A stretch of DNA of 35,205 nucleotides, taken from the NCBI GenBank assembly GCA_020200995.1, contig JAIVHQ010000206.1:1-35205 (forward strand). The letters run 5' to 3'. Made by a program: the position numbers and the translations under genes. Under the pieces are notes generated by a model that had not been told where the DNA came from, did no database searches, and saw nothing but the letters and a program-made list of their open reading frames with translations. Positions within the stretch are counted from its first letter, which is position 1, and every line of letters begins with the position of its first letter. Source of the DNA: Flavobacteriales bacterium. GTDB taxonomy: Bacteria > Bacteroidota > Bacteroidia > Flavobacteriales_D > Cryomorphaceae. Shown one piece after another: positions 28,007 to 35,205 of the stretch.

Positions 28007-29479
28007 CTATCGGAGGCTGTAGTTGGGCGCCTCGCGCGTAATGGTAACGTCGTGGGGATGGCTTTCGCGTATGCCGGCATTGGTTATGCGCACAAAATGA
28101 GCTTTGGCCAGGGCCGAAACATCAGCAGCTCCGCAATAACCCATACCGGCGCGCAGCCCACCTATGATTTGATACATCACCTCAGCGAGTGTGCCTTTGT
28201 AAGGTACCCTGCCGGAAATGCCTTCCGGCACCAACTTCAGCATGTCGTCTTGCTCACTTTGAAAATAGCGGTCGCTCGAACCCTTCTGCATGGCCTCTAT
28301 AGAGCCCATTCCGCGGTACGACTTAAATTTTCTTCCTTCGTAAATGATGGTTTCTCCCGGCGATTCGTCGACTCCGGCAAACATCGAGCCCAGCATGACT
28401 GAGCCCGCTCCGGCCGCCAGGGCTTTTACCACATCGCCGGTGTAGCGAATACCGCCATCAGCGATCACGGGGATGTCTGAACCTTCCAGCGCTGCAGCCA
28501 CATCCAGAATGGCCGAAAGTTGAGGGACCCCCACACCTGCCACAATCCGCGTGGTGCAGATGGATCCCGGGCCGATGCCCACTTTAACCGCGTCGGCGCC
28601 TGCGTCTGCCAGGTATCGCGCACCTTCAGCCGTGGCAACATTTCCGACCACCACATCTATTTCGGGAAAATTTCGCTTAACCTCTTTGAGTATTTCCACC
28701 ACACCTCGGGTATGGCCGTGGGCCGTGTCAATTACGATGGCGTCGGTACCTGCCTTCACTAGTGCCCCGGCTCGCTCAAGGGCATCCTTGGTTACGCCGA
28801 GCGCAGCTGCCACGCGCAATCGGCCCATGGCGTCCTTACAGCTGTTGGGGTGCTTTCGCACTTTGATGATGTCGCGGTAAGTGATCAGGCCAATGAGCTT
28901 ACCCGCCTTATCAATCACGGGAAGTTTTTCTATTTTGTATTCCTGAAGGATGGTTTCGGCCTGCGAAAGTGTGGTCCCCGCCTCGGCAGTGACCAGGTTC
29001 TCTGTGGTCATCACTTCGCTTACAGGCTTTACCATGTCTTTTTCAAAACGCAGGTCCCTGTTGGTGACAATTCCCACCAACACGCGGTTCGCATCGATGA
29101 CGGGAATTCCGCCAATGCTGTGCTCTGCCATGATTTGCAGGGCATCACCCACCTTGGCGGACTCATTAAGCGTGATCGGATCCTGAATCATTCCGCTTTC
29201 CGAGCGCTTCACTTTGCGCACCTCTTTGGCTTGCGCAGAAATGCTCATGTTTTTGTGAATTACGCCTATTCCTCCCTGCTGCGCGATGGCTATAGCGAGG
29301 TTGGCATTGGTCACGGTGTCCATTGCCGCCGATACAATAGGCGTGTTCAATGTGACATTTCTCGAAAACCTGGAGCGGATATCCACCGCATTGGGCAGCA
29401 CTTCGGAGTACGCCGGGACGAGTAAAACGTCATCGTATGTAAGGCCTTCTCCGAGTATTTTTGTTGAACTTATCGACAT
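28007..29479 (-). CDS. guaB: Inosine-5'-monophosphate dehydrogenase
   Basis: 490 aa; CBS pair, [20 protein letters not shown] active-site loop, [16 protein letters not shown]. Confidence 0.97.
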   Translation of the reverse strand: MSISSTKILGEGLTYDDVLLVPAYSEVLPNAVDIRSRFSRNVTLNTPIVSAAMDTVTNANLAIAIAQQGGIGVIHKNMSISAQAKEVRKVKRSESGMIQDPITLNESAKVGDALQIMAEHSIGGIPVIDANRVLVGIVTNRDLRFEKDMVKPVSEVMTTENLVTAEAGTTLSQAETILQEYKIEKLPVIDKAGKLIGLITYRDIIKVRKHPNSCKDAMGRLRVAAALGVTKDALERAGALVKAGTDAIVIDTAHGHTRGVVEILKEVKRNFPEIDVVVGNVATAEGARYLADAGADAVKVGIGPGSICTTRIVAGVGVPQLSAILDVAAALEGSDIPVIADGGIRYTGDVVKALAAGAGSVMLGSMFAGVDESPGETIIYEGRKFKSYRGMGSIEAMQKGSSDRYFQSEQDDMLKLVPEGISGRVPYKGTLAEVMYQIIGGLRAGMGYCGAADVSALAKAHFVRITNAGIRESHPHDVTITREAPNYSLR

Positions 29480-29514
29480 GGGGACTTTGATTGATATGGA
29501 TCAATAAATTCGGG

Positions 29515-29522
29515 CAAAAGTA
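29515..29522 (-). promoter_or_regulatory. Possible -7 element (TACTTTTG) for guaB
   Basis: Exact TAnnTTTG match on minus strand 35 nt upstream of the start. Confidence 0.4.
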
Positions 29523-29596
29523 ATGAATATTTGTGGCCTGTGCATGATGATAATATCAGGCACCTTTAATAAGCAAATCGTTTGGATTCCAATAAA

Positions 29597-31672
29597 TCAT
29601 TTTTTGAGCACATAGACCACATCCTGTTCGATAAATGGCTTTCCGCTGCCGTCGCTGTAGGAAATAATGTACCTGTACATATCCGAGCGCACCACATTGC
29701 CCTTATAGGTGCCGTCCCATCCTTCCTGGACATTATCTGATTCGAAAATTCGCTCCCCCCACTTGTTGTAGACCTCCATTCGGAATGTATCGAAGTCAAT
29801 AAAGGCAGCCACGGGCTTAAACACCTGATTATCTGGTTGACCGTTGATCACCATGCCCGATGGAATCCACATCACAGGCGGCTGGGTAGCACACCTTATC
29901 ACAGTCTCGGAAGTCGAGACAACTCCGTAATTGTTGGCCGCCTCTTCGGCAATTATTTTATAGCAAAACTCGCCTTCCTCAAACTGAAATTCCTCGACAT
30001 CATCAGTATACACAAGGGTTTCACCATCAACTTCCGCATAATCTTCAAAAGCTCCTTCGGGCCCGACTTTGCGTTGGATTCGATAGCGTGCCACTCCGTT
30101 TTCCCATTCCTGATATGGAGTCCATGTGAGAAAATTGGCGAATTCGCGGGTCTCTGCAATGGCCGTCATGGTCATATTGCGGCCTGTATTTGATTCCCCG
30201 ATTTCCACCCCGCAACCGTCGAAGGCTTTCCACTTATAGCGGTAAGCTAAATTTCTGGTATCCAAATCCCCATCGACGTATATTATTTTTTCTTCAGCGG
30301 TTTGATCGAAGGTGCCGATCTTCACGAACCCTCCCGTCTGCCTGGCGCGAAACAATTCGTACCGCATCCCTTCGGCAGCGGGATCCTGCAGCAGCGCCAC
30401 CTCCACTGTATTGTTGTCCAAAACAGTGACGTAACTGTTGTATAAAAATCCTGCAACCACAGGATAGTCGGTGATCACACAAGCCTGATTGGAAGTGGAA
30501 TTCCGCTGAGATCCCGCTGAAACGGCTTCCACGAAAAAGCAATATTCCCTGTTGGGCTCCACCTCGGCGAGGTAGAAAGTCTCCTCTCCGCTCAGTACTT
30601 CGATCAAAACAGGTGCTCCGCCATCTATTCCGGCCTTTACCTGATACGCTTCCACTCCTTCGGCCCAGCCTTCATACTCAGTCCAGGACACCATGGCATC
30701 GGTGCCACATTCCGAGTATTCTGCTTCCGCAAACATGGTGGTCGCGGTGCCTGCGAAAGAAGCGTCGTTTCCGCAAAGGTCAAAAGCAATCACCGCCAGC
30801 GTCTTCTCACCGTTTTCGCCGGCCCCCGGGTACACGAATTCAGTCGGCTCGCCTTCCTGTACCACTCCCACATTGAGAAATTGCTGGTTCAGAAGGTCAA
30901 TGTCCTGGATGCGGTACAAATTCAGGTCGGGAGCATCCACCGGGTCCCAGTACACAATGATATCGCCGGTCAGGGGGTCCACTTCGGCAGTTTCAATCAA
31001 CGGCTGCGGCGGCGGAATGATATCCAAAAACTCATCGACGACCCGCTGCGATTGCGTTACACAATCGGCAGAGACAAATTCGACATAATACGTCGCAAGG
31101 GTATCATCACAGATTCCGAAGAGGGTGTCGTTAAATGAAGTGACATTCCCTGGAAGAGTCGCACGCACCTCGAGTGGGGTCTCGGGGATTCCGCGGACAA
31201 CCTCAAAGTTGCCCGCGGGCATGGGGTCGAAAGGCAGTGTCCAGTTCAGATCTGCCACAGACTGGTTGAGCACATTCAAAGACAGGACTATATTGGCGAT
31301 AATTACCGTGTTTTCCGAAGGGGCACCGTTGAGTACCGAACGGATGTAGTACCGGTTCACCTGAAGCGGATCTATTCCGGCGTCGGTAAACGCTGTATTG
31401 CCGGGCGGCCCCTGCACATTGATCGAGACAAATCCGCCTCCGTCGTCCTTGAAAATCTCATAGGTGAGATCGGGGTCTGCAGCAGCGGGGGCATTCCAGG
31501 TGAGGGTAAACTCGTTGTCGTCATTCATGCTTCCGCAAAAATCGAGGGGAACCGGGACTTGAGCGCGCACGAAAAGGGCTGCAAGAACAGCCATTACCGT
31601 CATTGCACCCCGCGCGAAATTCAACGAGCGTCTAAATCCTCTTCTCATCAACTCTATTGTTGTAAAACGCAA
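29597..31672 (-). CDS. Gliding-motility-associated (type B T9SS CTD) secreted protein with FN3-like repeats
   Basis: C-terminal DTFRMEVYNKWGERIFESDNVQEGWDGTYKGNVVRSDMYRYIISY; repeated FN3-like segments. Confidence 0.85.
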   Translation of the reverse strand: MRFTTIELMRRGFRRSLNFARGAMTVMAVLAALFVRAQVPVPLDFCGSMNDDNEFTLTWNAPAAADPDLTYEIFKDDGGGFVSINVQGPPGNTAFTDAGIDPLQVNRYYIRSVLNGAPSENTVIIANIVLSLNVLNQSVADLNWTLPFDPMPAGNFEVVRGIPETPLEVRATLPGNVTSFNDTLFGICDDTLATYYVEFVSADCVTQSQRVVDEFLDIIPPPQPLIETAEVDPLTGDIIVYWDPVDAPDLNLYRIQDIDLLNQQFLNVGVVQEGEPTEFVYPGAGENGEKTLAVIAFDLCGNDASFAGTATTMFAEAEYSECGTDAMVSWTEYEGWAEGVEAYQVKAGIDGGAPVLIEVLSGEETFYLAEVEPNREYCFFVEAVSAGSQRNSTSNQACVITDYPVVAGFLYNSYVTVLDNNTVEVALLQDPAAEGMRYELFRARQTGGFVKIGTFDQTAEEKIIYVDGDLDTRNLAYRYKWKAFDGCGVEIGESNTGRNMTMTAIAETREFANFLTWTPYQEWENGVARYRIQRKVGPEGAFEDYAEVDGETLVYTDDVEEFQFEEGEFCYKIIAEEAANNYGVVSTSETVIRCATQPPVMWIPSGMVINGQPDNQVFKPVAAFIDFDTFRMEVYNKWGERIFESDNVQEGWDGTYKGNVVRSDMYRYIISYSDGSGKPFIEQDVVYVLKK

Positions 31673-31771
31673 ACCTCTTCATCTTATTCTTTGACGCCGG
31701 CTGCACTCAAACGTTGCGCAGTCGGTAAAGGTTAATTTTTACACCCCCATCGGGCTGCCGGTCGCTTTTGG

Positions 31772-31779
31772 CAAAGGTA
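31772..31779 (-). promoter_or_regulatory. Possible -7 element (TACCTTTG) for the type B T9SS cargo gene
   Basis: Exact TAnnTTTG match about 100 nt upstream of the start at 31672. Confidence 0.35.
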
Positions 31780-31880
31780 AGAAGCCTTTGTCCGGGAGGA
31801 TTGGATTTCAGAATCAAATGCACGGATTTAAAGAAGTTTGACAATTTTAACAACATAGATTAGCGAGACGGCCCCTGTTT

Positions 31881-32822
31881 CTATGCCAATGGCCGCATGC
31901 GCAGCCGGGCTTCTTCATATTCGGCGAGCAACCGATCTACAATTGTGGCAACGGGAACCACATCGCCAATCAACCCTGCCACCTGACCTATTTCGAGCTC
32001 ACCTTCGTTGAGGTCACCCTCAAACATGCCCTTCTTTGCGCGGCCCTTGCCGAGCAAGGAGCGCAATTCTTCGGCAGTTGCACCACGGCCGTAGGCAGCC
32101 CGCACCGATTCGTAAAAGCCGTTTTTGAGCAAACGCACGGGCGTCACCTCCTTCAGGGTAAGCAAAGTATCACCCTCGCCGGCAGATGCCACTGCCGATT
32201 TAAAATTCAGGTGCGCCGAACTTTCTGTCGAAGCCACGAACCGCGATCCGATCTGCACACCGTCGGCACCGAGGGCGATGGCTGCGAGCATGGCACCACC
32301 TGTCGCTATCCCGCCCGCAGCTGCAAGCGGCAAATCCACTGCCGCCCGCACTTGTGGCACCAGGCACATGGTGGTGGTCTCCTCACGGCCATTGTGGCCG
32401 CCTGCCTCAAAACCCTCGCAAATGATGCCATCCACACCGGCCGCAGCTGCCTTTTCGGCAAATTTGGCACTGCTCACCACATGGAGCACCGTGATGCCGG
32501 CGTCTTTTAGCCGGGCTGTGTGGGTGCGCGGATTTCCCGCCGAGGTGATCACCACAGGCACCTTGCCCAAAATTATTTCATCAATCTGCCGCTCGATGTC
32601 CGGGTACAAAAGCGGTACGTTGACCCCGAATGGCAGGTCGGTCGCCTCCTTGCACTTTGCAATGTGCTGCCTGAGCACCTCGGGATACATGCTTCCCGAC
32701 CCGATCACCCCGAGAATACCCGCATTCGACGATGCCGACGCCAACTCCCATCCGCTGCACCACACCATGCCCGCCTGTATTACGGGGTACTTGATATTGA
32801 GAAGGTCGGTCAGTGAGTTCAA
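31881..32822 (-). CDS. Nitronate monooxygenase / FabK-like flavoprotein
   Basis: IKYPVIQAGM, GIICEGFEAGGHNG, AAGGIATGGAMLAAIALGADGVQIGSRF motifs. Confidence 0.9.
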   Translation of the reverse strand: MNSLTDLLNIKYPVIQAGMVWCSGWELASASSNAGILGVIGSGSMYPEVLRQHIAKCKEATDLPFGVNVPLLYPDIERQIDEIILGKVPVVITSAGNPRTHTARLKDAGITVLHVVSSAKFAEKAAAAGVDGIICEGFEAGGHNGREETTTMCLVPQVRAAVDLPLAAAGGIATGGAMLAAIALGADGVQIGSRFVASTESSAHLNFKSAVASAGEGDTLLTLKEVTPVRLLKNGFYESVRAAYGRGATAEELRSLLGKGRAKKGMFEGDLNEGELEIGQVAGLIGDVVPVATIVDRLLAEYEEARLRMRPLA

Positions 32823-32918
32823 TGGAGTAACTTTTTAGTGGCCGTGAAGTAAGTAAACCGACGCGGAACAGACAAATAAACCATGTTCCATAAAAAGTTT
32901 GAATTCTCGTTATCTTTC

Positions 32919-32926
32919 TATCTTTG
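32919..32926 (+). promoter_or_regulatory. Bacteroidetes promoter (TTTG-N17-TATCTTTG) for the DUF6089-like gene
   Basis: TTTG at 32898-32901 and TATCTTTG at 32919-32926. Confidence 0.6.
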
Positions 32927-32940
32927 CCTTTATGCTCAGA

Positions 32941-33888
32941 ATGATTTTCTGCTTAACAGCGGTCGTTTTATTTTCTGTCACCGAGATGTCGGGCCAGTAC
33001 CAGTGGGACTTCGGGGTTGCCGCGGGAGCTTCCAATTACCTGGGCGAAATTGGTGGCTTAGAGGATACACGGCGCGATTTCGTGTACGACATGAAGCTCA
33101 ACCGCACGCAATATGTGATCGGAGCTTTCGCGCGGTACAAGATGAGCCCGCAATTGGCAGCCAACTTCGGAATCAACTACGGCCGCATCCGCGCCAACGA
33201 CAACAATTCGCTCAATCCCGCGCGGGTAGCCAGAAACCTGAGCTTCAGAAACGACATCTTGGAATTCAGCCTTCGCGGCGAGTTCACCCTCTTTTACGAC
33301 AACGACGCCGGAGGTCGCGGATTTTACAATCCTGATTTTCGGGTTTACGGATTTCTCGGTGCAGCCATATTTCACCACAGCCCCAAGGCCCGGTACTACG
33401 GAGAGCTCGAAGAGTTTAACGATGAAATGTTCGAACTGCGCGATCTTCAGACCGAAGGAGTGGAATACGGCAATTGGGAATTTGCCGTCCCCGCAGGGAT
33501 CGGACTCTATTTCACATTCAATAAAGTACACCGCATCGGATGGGAACTCGGCTATCGCTTCACTTTCACCGACTACCTCGATGATGCAAGCACACAGTAC
33601 ATTGCTCATCCCCAAGGAACGGTGGCGCACGGAATGGCAGACCGCACCACTCCCGAAGCGCTGCAGCGCGCCCGGGAACTCGCCCTCTCACAAGGGGTAG
33701 ACGTTCCGAACCGCGGAAGCTTCGAGCCCGGCGAAAAACGAGGCGACCCGACCAACAACGACGGGTACCTCTTTACCCAATTCACATACAGCTACGTGCT
33801 GGTTGGAAAAAGCAATTTCGCGAGGCGAAAATACAGCTACCTCAAAGGGAAAAAGCGAAAGCGACGCAAGACCAGGGCGAAGTTTTAA
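32941..33888 (+). CDS. DUF6089-like outer-membrane beta-barrel protein
   Basis: ORF 32899-33888, likely start 32941 (MIFCLTAVVLFSVTEMSGQ) or 32932; WDFGVAAGASNYLGEIGG barrel start, RKYSYLKGKKRKRRK C-terminus. Confidence 0.75.
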   Translation: MIFCLTAVVLFSVTEMSGQYQWDFGVAAGASNYLGEIGGLEDTRRDFVYDMKLNRTQYVIGAFARYKMSPQLAANFGINYGRIRANDNNSLNPARVARNLSFRNDILEFSLRGEFTLFYDNDAGGRGFYNPDFRVYGFLGAAIFHHSPKARYYGELEEFNDEMFELRDLQTEGVEYGNWEFAVPAGIGLYFTFNKVHRIGWELGYRFTFTDYLDDASTQYIAHPQGTVAHGMADRTTPEALQRARELALSQGVDVPNRGSFEPGEKRGDPTNNDGYLFTQFTYSYVLVGKSNFARRKYSYLKGKKRKRRKTRAKF

Positions 33889-34637
33889 CTCCTGAAAAAC
33901 TGTCCAATCTTTCTCAAAGGCTTAAGCACAAAAGTACCCGGACGGGGCTTGAGTCCGTTGATCAGCCACGCAGCCCTGTCTTCGCGGTTTGACTTTAGCC
34001 GGTTTTTGAGAGATACATTGCTCTGCCCCCCCGTTTTCATCTTTACAATCACCCTGTTCAGATACACTGCCTCGAGCCTGTGCTTGTACAGCATGCGCAG
34101 CATGAGCTCATAATCAGCGCTGGTGCGCAGGTCGGTGTTGAAATTTCCATAGGCCTCATAGGCCTCCCTTTTCAGGAAAAAAGCGGGGTGCGGAGGCATC
34201 CACCCCGCGCGAAATGCACTGCGCTTGTACGGCCCCGAAACCCAGCGGCGCACCACCTTATCGGGGTTGTTGCGGTCTACATAGTCGAGGTCGGCGTAGC
34301 AGGCAGCTGCGGTGGTTGAGGCCTGCAGCGTGCGCACCACATCAGATACAGCACTGCCGTCAGCGTAGGCGTCGTCGCTGTTGAGGATGCCGATCAAATC
34401 GCCCGTGCAAAGGGCCAGGCCCTTGTTCATGGCATCGTAAATGCCGTTGTCGGGTTCTGAAACAATTTTTTCAATGCCGGCTTCGTATTTCCGGGCGATG
34501 TCGAGGGTGGCATCGGTCGAGCCACCGTCGATGAGGATGTGCTCGATGTCGGGATAATCCTGCGCGGCCAGCGACTTCAGGGTGTCTTCGATGGTCTCTT
34601 CGGCATTGTACGCCACCGTGATGATGCTGACTTTCAT
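33885..34637 (-). CDS. Glycosyltransferase family 2
   Basis: MKVSIITVAYNAEETIEDTLKSLAAQDYPDIEHILIDGGSTDAT...SEPDNGIYDAMNKGL. Confidence 0.93.
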   Translation of the reverse strand: MKVSIITVAYNAEETIEDTLKSLAAQDYPDIEHILIDGGSTDATLDIARKYEAGIEKIVSEPDNGIYDAMNKGLALCTGDLIGILNSDDAYADGSAVSDVVRTLQASTTAAACYADLDYVDRNNPDKVVRRWVSGPYKRSAFRAGWMPPHPAFFLKREAYEAYGNFNTDLRTSADYELMLRMLYKHRLEAVYLNRVIVKMKTGGQSNVSLKNRLKSNREDRAAWLINGLKPRPGTFVLKPLRKIGQFFRS

Positions 34638-35182
34638 GTGATGTCGCGGGTTTTGACTTTCTCAGCCGGGTGGCCGCGGTATATGCCATAGGCTTCCGCC
34701 CTTCCGGAAAAAACAGATCCCGCCGTAACCACGGCGTGGCTTTCGCAAACGGCGCCCGGCAAGACCAGGGCGCGAGCGCCGATCCACACCCCGTTTTCCA
34801 ACGTGATGGGTGCAGCGGTGAGGTCAAAAGTGGTTCGCCTGTAATCGTGGTTACCCGTGAGGAGCATGGCCTCCTGCGATATGCACACGTGGCTGCCGAT
34901 GGTAACCTGCGCCAGGTTGTCGATCCACGCACCCTCGCCGATCCACACGTGGTCGCCGATTTCTAAAAACCAGGGGTACTTGATGCGCACCGAGGGCTTG
35001 ATGACGAGCCCCTTTCCCACCCGCGCTCCAAAGAGGCGGAGGATGCCAGCCTTGATCGAAGAGAAAGGAAAAAGATAAGATTGAAAAAACACCCAACTGA
35101 AGAAGTACCACAGCGCGCGCCTCGCCAACGATCCCGGGCGGTAATCGTCGTTTCGAAAAGAAGAAAGATCCACGTGCTTCAT
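34634..35182 (-). CDS. WcaF-like hexapeptide-repeat acetyltransferase
   Basis: Left-handed beta-helix repeats (VWIGEGAWIDNLAQVTIGSHVCISQEAMLLTGNHDY); ATGA overlap with GT2. Confidence 0.88.
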   Translation of the reverse strand: MKHVDLSSFRNDDYRPGSLARRALWYFFSWVFFQSYLFPFSSIKAGILRLFGARVGKGLVIKPSVRIKYPWFLEIGDHVWIGEGAWIDNLAQVTIGSHVCISQEAMLLTGNHDYRRTTFDLTAAPITLENGVWIGARALVLPGAVCESHAVVTAGSVFSGRAEAYGIYRGHPAEKVKTRDIT

Positions 35183-35205
35183 GCGAAATAGGCTTTGTAC
35201 CCCGC

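Overview
Chromosomal window from a Bacteroidetes/Flavobacteriales-like genome. The lineage call is inferred from T9SS sorting domains, a TAnnTTTG promoter style and the gene families present. Left part: a repeat at the window edge, a PBP4-type carboxypeptidase, then an exopolysaccharide locus (asparagine synthase, GT1, Wza-like export protein, Wzc-like tyrosine kinase, rfbC, WecA-like transferase, lytic transglycosylase). Middle: uvrA, a LOG-family gene, two adjacent cell-envelope genes sharing SPOR-like modules, a ComEC-like gene, a T9SS cargo gene, gapA, and the moxR/surA/lipoprotein/ppiC/guaB block. Right: a gliding-motility-type T9SS cargo gene, a nitronate monooxygenase/FabK-like gene, a DUF6089-like barrel gene, a GT2 and a WcaF-like acetyltransferase. 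I found no convincing CRISPR array, phage, transposon, toxin-antitoxin, tRNA or rRNA. The most notable anomalies are two genes of the exopolysaccharide locus that lack internal, catalytically essential segments. The asparagine synthase lacks its SGGxDSS PP-loop segment through an in-frame loss. The WecA-like gene lacks its catalytic middle and is frameshifted. These may be real deletions or assembly artefacts. Most of the rest is ordinary core genome.
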